The notes: a model not told the origin generated them from the letters alone. Shown: positions 14,085 to 23,149, counted from the stretch's first letter. The stretch: 64,000 nt of DNA from Myxococcales bacterium UBA1660 (GCA_002320815.1 DCLA01000039.1:130166-194165), one strand, 5' to 3'. Numbers and translations: made by a program.

Positions 14085-16903
14085 GCGAGACCACGACCGA
14101 AGCCCTTTCCCGCCTCGAGCGGTCGCTCGCGCGGGAGCGAGCATTCCGGCGGGAGGCCGAGGCGCTCCTCGAAGGGCTCGCCCTGGTCTCCGGGTGGACC
14201 GGCTCGCCCCTAGCTCTGTTCTCGGAGCTGGCGGAGCGGCTGCGGGAGTTCGTGGGGTACGACCAGGCGGCCCTCCTGCTGGAGACCCGAACCCGCGGGC
14301 TGGTTCGGTTGGCCGCGACCGATGACCGGCTTCCGCGCATCTGGCATGCGGGGGCGACGTTTCGACGGGTTCTCCGGGGCGCCGTCGTGATCGCTTACGA
14401 CACGGGCATCCTCCCCGAGTGGGCGGAAAGCGACACGGCGGGATCCGCCCTGCTGCTCCCCTTCGCGGTGGCGGGCCGAAGGGGGATCGTTCTGCTCGCG
14501 AGCGGCCAGCGGGCCTTCTTTCACCGGTCGCACGAGCGGCTCGCCGCTCGCTTCACCCCACTGGTCGAGCGCGCACTCTTGCAGCTCGAGCTGCGACGGT
14601 CGCAGCGAGCCCAAGCGCGCTTGGCAGAGCTGGGGGCCGACCTCACCGCCCGGGTGGGTTCCCTCGAGCGGGCAACGTCTCGACTCGGTGTCGGCGTGCT
14701 GGTGTTCAGGGGGCCGACCCTCGTCCACGCCAGTGCGACGGCCGAGAAGCTACTCGCTCCGGCAGGGGGCGCGCGGCGCGTGGCGCGCTCTCTGAGGAGC
14801 GCACTGGACGCCAACGAGATGAGTGGTCGCGTGACCTTCGAGGGGGACGCCGGCCCCCTCATCTACGACTTGGAAGGTCTCGAGGACGAAGCCACGACGC
14901 TCGTCCTGGTACGAGACGTGAGCGCGAAAGCTCGGGACCGGCGGGAACGGACCGCGCTGCGGGAGCGGCTCCATGTCCTCATCCAGAGTCTCGACTCCGC
15001 AGTGCTGGTCGAAACGGAGGGGCGCGAAGTCGCTCTCACGAACCGTGCGTTCTGCGACTTCTTCGGACTCGAGTCGACCCCAGAGGGGCTAACAGGGGCG
15101 AACTCGGAAGCCACTCTCCGCGGCCTCGCCCCGCTGTTCTGCAACGCATCGACCTTCGAGGCTCGGGTTCGGCAGCTCGTCGACCAGAGGGAACGAGTGA
15201 CCGGAGAGCCGCTCCACCTCTGGGACGGACGAACGTTCGAGAGGGACTTCGTTCCGATCATCGCCGATGGCAACTACCTCGGCCACTTGTGGCAGTTCCG
15301 CGACATCAGCGCCCGTGAACGCGCCCGCGGCGATCTGCAACGAGCTCGGGAGGCCGCTCTGGCAGCGAGCGATGCCAAGAGCCGCTTTCTGGCCATGATG
15401 AGTCACGACATGCGCACTCCGTTGAACGCGATCCTCGGCGTCGCCGAGCTCGTGCGGGACGACGTCGACGAAGCCATCGGCAGCCAAGTCGACATCATTC
15501 GCCGCAACGGGGTCACGCTGCTGGGCCTCATCGAGGACCTGCTCGACTTGACACGGGTGGAGGCAGGCGTCCTTCGGCTCGACCCCGAGCCCACCGACGT
15601 CCTCGGAACCATCCGCTATGCGGCTCTTCTACATGCCGAGGCAGCTCGGAGAAAGGGCATCCGGTTGACGCTCGAACTGCCGGACGTCCTGCCGACCATG
15701 CTCCTCGACGAAAAGCGCTTGCAGCAGGTCGTCACGAACCTCGTGGGCAACGCCGTCAAGTTCACGGAGGAGGGCCAAGTGTCGGTCCACCTCGGGGCGC
15801 GGCCAGCGGGGGGATCGGAGTGGACCCTCGAGCTGGCGGTAGTCGACCAAGGGATCGGCATGAGCCCAGAGGTCCTCGCGCGCATCTTCGAGCCATTTCG
15901 CCAAGCCAGCGACGAAACTCGCCGGCGGTACGGCGGTGCGGGGCTCGGCTTGGCCATCACCGACGCGCTGGTCCATGCGATGCAAGGCTCCATCGACGTG
16001 GCCAGCTCGCTCGGAGAGGGAACCCGATTCCTGGTCCGAGTGCCGACCCGGGCCGTGAAGCGTAGGACGGAGCGCCCAGTTCCAGAGGTGCTACGACTGG
16101 ACCCCAGTCTCAGCGTTCTCATCGTCGAGGACGACCCGGACAGCCGACACTACGCTCTCTCGGTGCTGAGTCGCGCCGGAGCGCAAGTCGCGAGCGTGTC
16201 CGACGGAAGCGAGGTCGAACCCGCCGTGGCCGCCCGAGCGTTCGACGTGATCCTGATGGATCTGGATATGAAGCAGATGGGAGGCATCGAGGCGGCCCGA
16301 AGGCTTCGCGAGCGACAGCTCGAGAGAGGAGAGGTGCCCACACCGATCATCGCCCTCAGCGCCAGCGCCGACGCCGGGTCTCGCGAACGCTGCTTGGCCG
16401 TGGGTATGGAAGCGTTCGCGGCGAAGCCTATCGAAGCCCGCGAACTCGTGAGCCTGGTCTGCCATCATACGCGGCCCCCGGTGGTTCTCGTCGACGACGA
16501 CGAGGACCTCAGGACCGTGGTTCATCGCTTTCTTTCCCGCGCTGGATATCGGACGGAGGTGCACGCTTCCGCCCGGGAGTTCACCGCCTCGACGCTCAGT
16601 CCCCGTTCGCTGGTCCTGGTCGACATGCAGCTCGGAGCGCGGAACGGCCTCGAGCTCGTAGCAGCGCTCCGTGCGGCCGACCATCGTGGTCCCATCGTCG
16701 TGCTGACGGGAGAAGACCCTGGGGAGGCTCGCCCCCTCGCCCTCGGCGCGGGGGCGATGGACCTCTGGCAGAAGCCCTTGAGTCGCCAGGAGCTACTGAG
16801 TCGAGTCGCGACCATCACCGCCGGCCGCTGCGCCCAAGGCTCCCGATCGACGCCCGAACGCTGCATCCTGCGGGGAAGTCTCAGCGCAGGCCGAACTTCT
16901 TGA
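14081..16903 (+). CDS. GAF/PAS hybrid histidine kinase with two receivers
   Basis: This protein of about 940 residues has a coiled-coil N-terminus, a GAF-like domain (about 35-175), two PAS-like regions (about 195-285 and 295-410), HisKA with MSHDMRTPLN (His near 442) and an ATPase domain (NLVGNAVKFTEEG, DQGIGMS, GGAGLGLAI, about 535-650). Receiver 1 (about 665-785, VEDDPD, ILMDLDMKQMGG) and receiver 2 (about 790-910, VDDDED, LVDMQLG) follow. The GTG at 14081 gives a 4-bp GTGA overlap with the FIST stop, as seen at other junctions here; an in-frame GTG at 14069 is the alternative start. The FIST protein is its probable partner sensor. Its 3' end overlaps the convergent NtrC-type gene by 23 bp. 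Confidence 0.92.
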   Translation: MSETTTEALSRLERSLARERAFRREAEALLEGLALVSGWTGSPLALFSELAERLREFVGYDQAALLLETRTRGLVRLAATDDRLPRIWHAGATFRRVLRGAVVIAYDTGILPEWAESDTAGSALLLPFAVAGRRGIVLLASGQRAFFHRSHERLAARFTPLVERALLQLELRRSQRAQARLAELGADLTARVGSLERATSRLGVGVLVFRGPTLVHASATAEKLLAPAGGARRVARSLRSALDANEMSGRVTFEGDAGPLIYDLEGLEDEATTLVLVRDVSAKARDRRERTALRERLHVLIQSLDSAVLVETEGREVALTNRAFCDFFGLESTPEGLTGANSEATLRGLAPLFCNASTFEARVRQLVDQRERVTGEPLHLWDGRTFERDFVPIIADGNYLGHLWQFRDISARERARGDLQRAREAALAASDAKSRFLAMMSHDMRTPLNAILGVAELVRDDVDEAIGSQVDIIRRNGVTLLGLIEDLLDLTRVEAGVLRLDPEPTDVLGTIRYAALLHAEAARRKGIRLTLELPDVLPTMLLDEKRLQQVVTNLVGNAVKFTEEGQVSVHLGARPAGGSEWTLELAVVDQGIGMSPEVLARIFEPFRQASDETRRRYGGAGLGLAITDALVHAMQGSIDVASSLGEGTRFLVRVPTRAVKRRTERPVPEVLRLDPSLSVLIVEDDPDSRHYALSVLSRAGAQVASVSDGSEVEPAVAARAFDVILMDLDMKQMGGIEAARRLRERQLERGEVPTPIIALSASADAGSRERCLAVGMEAFAAKPIEARELVSLVCHHTRPPVVLVDDDEDLRTVVHRFLSRAGYRTEVHASAREFTASTLSPRSLVLVDMQLGARNGLELVAALRAADHRGPIVVLTGEDPGEARPLALGAGAMDLWQKPLSRQELLSRVATITAGRCAQGSRSTPERCILRGSLSAGRTS

Positions 16904-18221
16904 GCTTGCGATACACGGTCGTTCGCCCGATACCCAGCTCGCGCACCACTTCGGCCACGTTGCCGTCGTGCCGGCGAAGTGCATCCCGTAGGGCGGCACG
17001 CTCGAGGTCCTCCATCGTAGCCCCGTCCGAGGCCGCGGGTGGCGGGGTGGCGGCGACCGGCGAGGCCGACGTGCTTGCGCGAATGCGTCGAGGGAAGTCG
17101 CCGACCTCGATCCGACCGTTCCGCGCCACGACCCGCGCGCGCTGAAGTGCGTTCTCGAGCTCCCGCACGTTCCCAGGCCAGTCATGGGTGCGCACCAGAC
17201 CCCGGGCGGCTTCGCTGAGCTCCAGGCACGTATCTCGTAAGAAGAAGCTCGCAAGGAGCAGCGCGTCGTCTCCCCGACTCCGGAGCGGCGGTACGTCCAG
17301 CTCGAACACCGCGACGCGGAAGAACAGGTCCTCCCGGAAGGACCCTTGCGCGACGCACTCCATCAGGTTGTGATGGCTCGCTGCGACCAGACGGAAGTCG
17401 CTTCGAAGCTCCCGCTCTCCTCCGACTCGGTGAAAGGACCGCTGCTGAAGCACTCGCAGCAGCTTCGCCTGTGCCGGTAAGGCCAGTTCGGCGATCTCGT
17501 CCAAGAAGAGCGTACCCCCATCGGCTTGCTCGAAGCGTCCTTTGCGCCGGTCGGTCGCACCAGTGAATGCGCCTCGCTCGTGCCCGAAGAGTTCGCTCTC
17601 CTGGAGCGCCTCGGGGATCGCGGCGCAGTTCAGCGCGATGAACGGGCCGCCCGAACGCGCGCCCTCGTCGTGGAGGGCCCGGGCCACGAGCTCTTTGCCC
17701 GTACCGCTCTCTCCGTGAATCAGCACGGTGACGTCCGTCGCCGCGACTCGCTCGATCTCGCGGAAGAGGGCCCGCATGGAGGCGTCTCGACCGATCATCC
17801 CGCCGTAGCGGTCCAGGCTTCCCCGTTCGAGCTCCTGGATGCGGCGACTCATGCGCGCCTTCTCCAAGGCGCGCTCGACCGCCGTGCACAACGCCAGCTT
17901 GTCGAGGGGCTTCGTGAGGAAGTCGTAGGCCCCCGTCTGCATCGCGTCGACGACCACCTTCACGTCCGTTTCGGCGGTCACGATGATCACGGGGAGGTGA
18001 GGGTGCGTAGAGGCCAAGCGCGCGAGAGCCTCCATTCCGCTGAGACCCGGCAACTCGAGATCCAGACAGACGCAGTCCGGTATCGACGTGGCCAGAATGT
18101 CGATGAGAGCCTCGGCGCTCTCGACCGGCTCGACGTCGTGGCCGGCGCCTTCCAGCCACCGCGCGACGACCGCCCGCTGATCGGGGTCATCCTCCACCAG
18201 TACGATGGTTTCTCCGCCCAT
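16881..18221 (-). CDS. NtrC-family sigma-54-dependent response regulator
   Basis: This 446-residue regulator has a receiver (VEDDPDQ, phospho-acceptor Asp54 in VCLDLELPG, T82, Lys104), a linker helix, an AAA+ domain with Walker A GESGTGKE (170-177), the sigma-54-contacting GAFTGA loop (217-222) and Walker B GTLFLDEI (about 236-242), and a Fis-type helix-turn-helix (about 405-446, DGNVAEVVRELGIGRTTVYR). It should activate sigma-54 promoters when phosphorylated. It is the last gene of the compact minus-strand unit that begins with the PHP gene and includes the BcsB-like and exporter genes. It is thus co-expressed with polysaccharide secretion and probably autoregulated from P5. It is the obvious candidate to bind the GTNCC-N5-GGNAC dyads. 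Confidence 0.95.
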   Translation of the reverse strand: MGGETIVLVEDDPDQRAVVARWLEGAGHDVEPVESAEALIDILATSIPDCVCLDLELPGLSGMEALARLASTHPHLPVIIVTAETDVKVVVDAMQTGAYDFLTKPLDKLALCTAVERALEKARMSRRIQELERGSLDRYGGMIGRDASMRALFREIERVAATDVTVLIHGESGTGKELVARALHDEGARSGGPFIALNCAAIPEALQESELFGHERGAFTGATDRRKGRFEQADGGTLFLDEIAELALPAQAKLLRVLQQRSFHRVGGERELRSDFRLVAASHHNLMECVAQGSFREDLFFRVAVFELDVPPLRSRGDDALLLASFFLRDTCLELSEAARGLVRTHDWPGNVRELENALQRARVVARNGRIEVGDFPRRIRASTSASPVAATPPPAASDGATMEDLERAALRDALRRHDGNVAEVVRELGIGRTTVYRKLKKFGLR

Positions 18222-18233
18222 GGACGAAAGGTA

Positions 18234-18575
18234 TCAGCTTTCGTCGAACTTGATGGTAAAGGCCAGACCCCCACTGCCGTCCGCTCGGGGCTGGTACTTG
18301 AATTCGATGCGGTCCGGACGGTGCTTCCAGCTGTCCAACTCGAAGCAGTGAGACCACAGGCCGTGGTAGTTCACGAGCTCGAGAAAGTATCGCTCGCCCT
18401 CCTCGGGGTGCACGACGGTCTCCATTCGAAGCTCGACCGATTCACGGGTGAGCACGAACGTGTGGCCGGTGATCGTGGAAGCGTCGTCGTAGTGCGCGCA
18501 AAGGCGCTCCACGGCGTAGCCCTTTCCGCCCATGGCGTCGACGGTCTCCTCCATGTAGCCGAGGCTCATCTCCAT
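18234..18575 (-). CDS. Conserved-looking small protein of unknown function
   Basis: This 113-residue soluble protein has a mostly beta-strand character (HTFVLTRESVELRMETVV, RYFLELVNYHGLWSHCFEL, RIEFKYQPRAD) and no signal peptide or membrane segment. I do not recognise the family. It lies 12 bp upstream of the NtrC-type gene and 19 bp downstream of a membrane-protein gene in the same minus-strand unit, so it is probably co-transcribed with polysaccharide secretion and its regulator. The ATG at 18575 is preceded by a GGGAGG-like sequence. It could be a small ligand-binding or assembly factor, but nothing in the sequence decides this. Confidence 0.75.
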   Translation of the reverse strand: MEMSLGYMEETVDAMGGKGYAVERLCAHYDDASTITGHTFVLTRESVELRMETVVHPEEGERYFLELVNYHGLWSHCFELDSWKHRPDRIEFKYQPRADGSGGLAFTIKFDES

Positions 18576-18594
18576 CGTGGGACCTCCCCGCCCA

Positions 18595-19116
18595 TCAGGG
18601 CGCTCCTTGACTCAGACCGATGAGCATCCATTGCCGAAGCAGGGCCAACAGGGCCAAGGCGGCGACCACCAACGCCACCCGCCACAGGACCCCCCGTTCG
18701 GTCTCGACATCGATGGCGACCTCCAGCTCGAAATCCATGTCGCTGCTATCCGAAGCGGGGCGCTCGGCGGCAGGCGGCGGGTTGTCCGGTTCCGGGGGCG
18801 TTGGGTGGGGTGCTGGGACACGGGCCTGCGCAGGCGAAGGGTCGGCAGCCGACGCGCCTTCTCCACGACGGGTGACCGGTGAGCTCGGCGTCGCGTCGAC
18901 GAGGTGGGCCTCCGCGCCCACCATGATCCGGCGCAGGCGTCCACCCGCCACGAGTCTGGCCAGAGCTTTGGTCAACGCTTCGCTCTCGGGAAGCCCCGGG
19001 ACCAGGATCACGAGGAGCTCCGGGTCGGCCGGCAAGAGCCCCTGGGCCAGGTGCGGCTTCAGGCTCTCGTAGACCAGGTCCGGAGGGTCGCCAGAGACGA
19101 GCTTCAAATGGTTCAT
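18595..19116 (-). CDS. C-tail-anchored membrane protein with Pro-rich linker, unknown function
   Basis: This 173-residue protein has a compact N-terminal domain (1-75, MNHLKLVSGDPPDLVYESLK, ELLVILVPGLP), a Pro/Ala/Ser-rich linker (about 76-125), an acidic stretch (DMDFELEVAIDVETE) and one C-terminal membrane helix (about 143-163, WRVALVVAALALLALL). A longer frame reaches 19185, but I prefer ATG 19116 because it begins 4 bp after the stop of a small gene (19121-19261) that would otherwise be overlapped. The topology suggests a cytosolic domain anchored at the inner membrane next to the polysaccharide synthase complex. The family is not recognised. Confidence 0.7.
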   Translation of the reverse strand: MNHLKLVSGDPPDLVYESLKPHLAQGLLPADPELLVILVPGLPESEALTKALARLVAGGRLRRIMVGAEAHLVDATPSSPVTRRGEGASAADPSPAQARVPAPHPTPPEPDNPPPAAERPASDSSDMDFELEVAIDVETERGVLWRVALVVAALALLALLRQWMLIGLSQGAP

Positions 19117-19120
19117 GACT

Positions 19121-19261
19121 TCAGCGCGCGAAAGCTTCCAGGGCGTAGTGACCGAGCAACGACGCTCCGAGGAGGAGGTCGACACCCACCAATAAGAGAG
19201 TCCAACGGCGGACCGCTCGGACCCGCCGTTTCAGCAACAAGAGATGCTTCTGCCGCTCCAC
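19121..19261 (-). CDS. Small single-pass membrane protein (46 residues)
   Basis: A GTG at 19261 lies 2 bp after the stop of the BcsB-like gene, with GGAGG spaced 6 bases before it. The frame runs 46 codons to TGA at 19121-19123, 4 bp before the next gene's ATG. The product has a basic N-terminus (MERQKHLLLLKRRVRAVRRW) and one hydrophobic helix (TLLLVGVDLLLGASLLGHYA), predicting an N-in membrane peptide. The ribosome site and tight fit between two genes argue that it is real. Small membrane subunits occur in other synthase-dependent systems (for example BcsF, PgaD), but homology to those is not claimed. Confidence 0.6.
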   Translation of the reverse strand: MERQKHLLLLKRRVRAVRRWTLLLVGVDLLLGASLLGHYALEAFAR

Positions 19262-19263
19262 CC

Positions 19264-21123
19264 TCAGCCTCCCCCTCGTTCGGATGCCACTCCATCATGC
19301 CTCGACTCCCGGCGTCTGCGCCAGGACCCGAGGGCAACCGCCGCCAGAATCAAGCAGCCCAGCAGCGAGAAGACGATGTCGACCCAGCGCACTCGAGTCC
19401 GCTCGAGCGGTTCTCGAGCCGGCTCCAGATCCTCCGCGCCCGACACTCGGCGAGTCACCACGGGATCATCCTCTACCGCCAGGATGTCCCACGTCCCATC
19501 GTGGAAGAGGGCCAGCTCGCCGAGGAGACCGACCCAGCGCGGTGAGGTGAGCTCCTCCGGCACGCCCAGCACGGTCACCCGCAGAGAGTCCTCCCCCACC
19601 CGTTCCAGCAAGAGCGTGTCCTCGGCCGGTAGGAGGGGAATGCCGAGTTCCCCGGAGTCGTCGCGCCATCGCCGACCCCCGGCTCGCCCGACCAACGCGA
19701 GGCGGGAGCCGCTCTCCCACCAACGACCGGTCGCGAGATGGATGCACGCGCTCCGGCAGCGACGTCGGGGCGGCAACCACGTCCATCCATCCGGCGTGGC
19801 CAGCGGTGAAAGCACGGAGGCGAGAGCCCCGAGCCCATCGGCATCGAGGTGCTCGCTCCACACCAGGGGGGCGCCTCGGAAGTGGTCCGCCGCCGAGGCC
19901 AGTCCACGAAAGGTGAGCTCCTCCCGCGGAACGTGCAGAGCGCTCGCGCCGTCGACGTGCACCCACAAGTCGTCGTCTTCGTCGTGGCATCCCTCGTCGT
20001 CGCTCGAGCGAAGGGTGACGACCAAGGTCACGTCCCAGCGCCCGTCGTTCCACACGGCCCGCGGAACCCTCCCGCGCCATCGTGCCTCCCCCCGCGCGAG
20101 CTCCCAGCTGGCCAGGGGAACGTCGTTGATCGCGAGCGTCGCTCGCGATCGCTCGTGGTCGATGCCGGCGTCTGGAATGCGCGCCGCGATCTCCACCCGG
20201 GGCCATTCGGTCGGGCGCCAGTCCGCCGGTCGGTCCCAACCGAAACGGAGCACGTGCCTCCCCTCCCCCTGGGCCCGCCACCCTCGAGCGAAGCCGAGCT
20301 CGTCCAACCGCACCACGCGGTCTCCGCTCGGCTCGGGAGGCGCCTCGTCGGCCACGTCGAGGGCCGAGAGCTCGCAGCCTCTGGTCGGGCAACGCCTCAG
20401 CACACCGTCGGCCCGCATCGCCCGGAGTCCTGCTGCGAGGGGCAGCGGGCCCCCGGCGGTCACCACGAGCCCGCGCCGATCTTCCTCGACGTGGGCGACC
20501 CCGTGCTCGGCTCGACCAATCCGCAGTGCGATGCGTGTTTCGGCCGTCGGGGACGGGGCAAGCCCCCGCTGCCAAGCCAGCCCGTGGGCGTCGAGGATCG
20601 CACTCGCCCAGTCGGGGTCGAGCTCCTCGCGCACCGACTCCGGGACATCGACCCAAACGTCGTCCCCGAGCCGTTCCGCGAACCAGTCGAGTAGGGTGTC
20701 GCCCGCCTCCGGCGGATCGACGCCGCGGAGGTGCGCAGAGTCCAGCCGGATCCACGCATCGTCCGCGTGTCGCTCCAGGCACGGGTCGTCGGCGACCTGA
20801 ACGCGCGACCGGATCGACAGGCGGTGGAAGCCTTCATCCAGCTCCCCCAACGGCACCACCATGCGACCGAGGGGACGCAGGGGCCGCGTGATGCGCGGCA
20901 CCCCGTCTACCTCTACCGTCAGGACCGACTGCGAAGAGAGCAGTTCGGACGCCTCGTAGCGGAGGTCCACCCGAGGCGATCCAGCCCCAGCGAACACTCC
21001 CTCCCATGAAGCCGTCGGACCGCGGAGAGTCTCCGGGCGTTCCAGGAGCTCGTCGGCGCGGACCGCCCCCGGCGAGGCGAGGCCCCAGACCAGGAACGTG
21101 ATCAGCGAGGTCGTCCGGGTCAC
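19264..21123 (-). CDS. BcsB-like periplasmic, membrane-anchored polysaccharide synthase subunit
   Basis: This 619-residue protein has a signal peptide (MTRTTSLITFLVWGLASPGAVRA), a long beta-rich periplasmic region and one C-terminal membrane helix (about 578-602, VDIVFSLLGCLILAAVAL) followed by a basic tail. Features of the BcsB family include VDLRYEASELLSSQSVLTVEVDG, HRLSIRSRVQVADDPC and IRLDSAHL near the N-terminus, and a second similar repeat (RATLAINDVPLASWEL, ASALHVPREELTF). BcsB forms the periplasmic path for the polymer beside BcsA. It is somewhat shorter than typical BcsB (about 700-780). The GTG start overlaps the exporter gene's stop by 4 bp (GTGA). The matching synthase is probably the glycosyltransferase at 4237-5694, encoded 13.5 kb away. 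Confidence 0.72.
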   Translation of the reverse strand: MTRTTSLITFLVWGLASPGAVRADELLERPETLRGPTASWEGVFAGAGSPRVDLRYEASELLSSQSVLTVEVDGVPRITRPLRPLGRMVVPLGELDEGFHRLSIRSRVQVADDPCLERHADDAWIRLDSAHLRGVDPPEAGDTLLDWFAERLGDDVWVDVPESVREELDPDWASAILDAHGLAWQRGLAPSPTAETRIALRIGRAEHGVAHVEEDRRGLVVTAGGPLPLAAGLRAMRADGVLRRCPTRGCELSALDVADEAPPEPSGDRVVRLDELGFARGWRAQGEGRHVLRFGWDRPADWRPTEWPRVEIAARIPDAGIDHERSRATLAINDVPLASWELARGEARWRGRVPRAVWNDGRWDVTLVVTLRSSDDEGCHDEDDDLWVHVDGASALHVPREELTFRGLASAADHFRGAPLVWSEHLDADGLGALASVLSPLATPDGWTWLPPRRRCRSACIHLATGRWWESGSRLALVGRAGGRRWRDDSGELGIPLLPAEDTLLLERVGEDSLRVTVLGVPEELTSPRWVGLLGELALFHDGTWDILAVEDDPVVTRRVSGAEDLEPAREPLERTRVRWVDIVFSLLGCLILAAVALGSWRRRRESRHDGVASERGGG

Positions 21124-22400
21124 AGTCGCCCCCGGTACCCGATGGAGAAGAGATGGCGACTTCCCAGCGTGAAATGGTCGAACCCGAGGACGAGATCATG
21201 CCGAGAGGAGAGAGAGACCCGGACCTGAGCTCCGAGCGTGGCGTAGCTCTGCTCCGCGAGTGCGCCCGCGACTCCCACTCGCACTCCGACACGCCCGAAG
21301 TCCAAGTCGCCGGCGAGCGCAGCCACCGTCTCGTGGAGGTCTGCTCGATCCCCCCGGAAAACCTGAAGGGTCCACCGCAAGATCCCAACGCGATGCTCGC
21401 TTCCGACCATCGACAGGTGTTCGGCGCGGCCATCCTCCCTGACCCCGGGACGCGTAGAGGCCATGAGGGTCCAGGTCTCACTGACGCGGACCGCGAGCCC
21501 CAGAGGCAACCGATGCGTACGAAGTTCCTCGGCCACCTGGATCTCGTAGCCGGCTCGAAGAGTGAGCCGCGAGCCTACCCGTCCGACCAGGGACACCCCG
21601 CCGGTCTGGGCCATGGCCAGGTCGTTGCGCTGGAGATCCTGTCGAAAGTCGGCCACCAGACCGAGCTCGGGAGTCAGATGCGCGGTGAGCCCCAGGCCCC
21701 CGCGACCCGAGAACCCCGCCGCCGACGTCGCGAGTCCGAGGTCTACTCGAACCTCCGCTCGAGTGGCGTCCGGGACCTTCGACAGCCCCTCCCGCGCAGG
21801 CCCGAACGAAGGGTCCGCGCGCAGTGCGCGCTCGTACAGGGAGCGCGCACGCCTCCGACGCAGCCGGGCCCGGTGGACGTCGGCGAGTCCCACGAGCGCC
21901 TCGAGGTTCTCGCCGTCGCGCTCCAGGACCGCTTCGAAGGCGGCGATGGAGCGCTCGTGCTCGCCCAGCCAGAAGAGCATCCGAGCCCGGCCGACCGCAG
22001 CGGCGCGATCGGTCGGGTCTCGCCGCAGGACCTCGTCGTAGGCTGCGAGAGCCTCGCGCGTCCGCCCCTCCCACGAAAGGGTGACGGCGAGCTCGAGGCG
22101 CAAGGCGCGGTGGGTCGGTGATACCTCCAACCCACGCAGAAACGCGCGTTCCGCCTGAGAGAGCTCGCCACGCTCTCGTTCGATGCTCCCCCGGAAGAGG
22201 TACGCTTCCGGAAAGGGAGCCCGTTCGTCCGTGAGGCGTACGAGGTGAGGGTACGCGCCTGCGCGGTCGCCCTCCGCCATCAGTTGCGCGGCCAACTCGA
22301 ACTGGGCTCCGGCACCGTCGATGTCCTGGGCACCGACCGGACCGGATACCAGTCCGCCGGCAATGAGGAGCATCGGCAGCAGGAGGCGTTCAGGCCGCAT
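21120..22400 (-). CDS. TPR-repeat outer-membrane beta-barrel exporter (BcsC/PgaA-like)
   Basis: This 426-residue protein has a signal peptide (MRPERLLLPMLLIAGGLVSG, ending GAQ), then about five tetratricopeptide repeats (30-210; for example AYLFRGSIERERGELSQAERAF and RARMLFWLGEHERSIAAF), then a C-terminal domain of alternating amphipathic strands (about 215-426) that ends in an aromatic/hydrophobic pattern typical of outer-membrane barrels (YaiO/PgaA/BcsC type). It should carry the polymer through the periplasm and across the outer membrane. It has fewer TPRs than BcsC. It overlaps the PHP gene by 11 bp and the BcsB-like gene by 4 bp, giving translational coupling. Confidence 0.82.
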   Translation of the reverse strand: MRPERLLLPMLLIAGGLVSGPVGAQDIDGAGAQFELAAQLMAEGDRAGAYPHLVRLTDERAPFPEAYLFRGSIERERGELSQAERAFLRGLEVSPTHRALRLELAVTLSWEGRTREALAAYDEVLRRDPTDRAAAVGRARMLFWLGEHERSIAAFEAVLERDGENLEALVGLADVHRARLRRRRARSLYERALRADPSFGPAREGLSKVPDATRAEVRVDLGLATSAAGFSGRGGLGLTAHLTPELGLVADFRQDLQRNDLAMAQTGGVSLVGRVGSRLTLRAGYEIQVAEELRTHRLPLGLAVRVSETWTLMASTRPGVREDGRAEHLSMVGSEHRVGILRWTLQVFRGDRADLHETVAALAGDLDFGRVGVRVGVAGALAEQSYATLGAQVRVSLSSRHDLVLGFDHFTLGSRHLFSIGYRGRL

Positions 22401-23136
22401 GACGGCTCGGCGCGTCGATGACCCGAGGGTCGGTTAGCCGGGCGAGGGCGACCGTGCGAAAGACCTCGTGGACGTAGCGGTAGCGTCCAATGGTCTCCCG
22501 CCGATGGCTGTCGGAGGACGCTCGAACGGGCACCCCGCGCGCGGCGAAGCGCGCCACGACTCGAGGCGACGGGCACCGCCACCGCTCGTCGACCTCGATC
22601 TCGGCCCCCGTCTCGGCTGCCGCGCACGCGAGCTCGTCCACGAGGTCCAGCGGGACGTCGTCCTCGCTGATGCCCACTTTGGGCAAGACGCTGAACAGGT
22701 GCGCGAGCACGACCCGCTCGTAGCGCCTCATCGCGTTGCGAGTCCCGAGCGTCAGAAGCTCCAGGACATCGGCGCGGTCCAGACGTCCGAGCTGCAGCGA
22801 CCGGCGCACGTCCTGGGGACGCAGGGTTCCCTCCCGCCAAGGAACCTGATGGTCGGCAGCGTAGATGCGCTCCACGCCGCGGAGGTCCGCGGGCACGTCC
22901 AGACGACCGCGCGCGTCGAGGATCTTGGCCTCGACGCCCACCTCGAGGGTCACGGGCGTGCGACGATCGACGGCCCGCACGTGACGAACGAAGTCTGGCA
23001 ACCACGTGGTGTCGCGACGGACGTGGTCGACGCACCCGAGCCGCTGCAGCCCGCGCTGCGCGGCCGTTGCGGTGTTCTCCTCCACGGTGTGGCGGCCATC
23101 GGAAAAGGTGGAGTGAACGTGCATGTCTTCGCGCAT
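22390..23136 (-). CDS. PHP-domain metal-dependent hydrolase
   Basis: This 248-residue protein begins MREDMHVHSTFSDG, the PHP signature with an HxH metal site, followed by GVDH-like CVDHVRRDT, LEVGVEAKI, AADHQVPW, VLAHLFSVLPK and the late SSDSHR motif, all typical of PHP phosphoesterases (histidinol-phosphatase or RNase AM relatives). The substrate is unknown. I chose ATG 23136; longer frames run into the divergent glmS leader and cross P5. It is the first gene of the unit with the exporter, BcsB-like, three small genes and NtrC regulator. A phosphoesterase here might act on a sugar phosphate or nucleotide, but that is speculation. Confidence 0.85.
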   Translation of the reverse strand: MREDMHVHSTFSDGRHTVEENTATAAQRGLQRLGCVDHVRRDTTWLPDFVRHVRAVDRRTPVTLEVGVEAKILDARGRLDVPADLRGVERIYAADHQVPWREGTLRPQDVRRSLQLGRLDRADVLELLTLGTRNAMRRYERVVLAHLFSVLPKVGISEDDVPLDLVDELACAAAETGAEIEVDERWRCPSPRVVARFAARGVPVRASSDSHRRETIGRYRYVHEVFRTVALARLTDPRVIDAPSRHAA

Positions 23137-23149
23137 GCCGGATGTCCAA

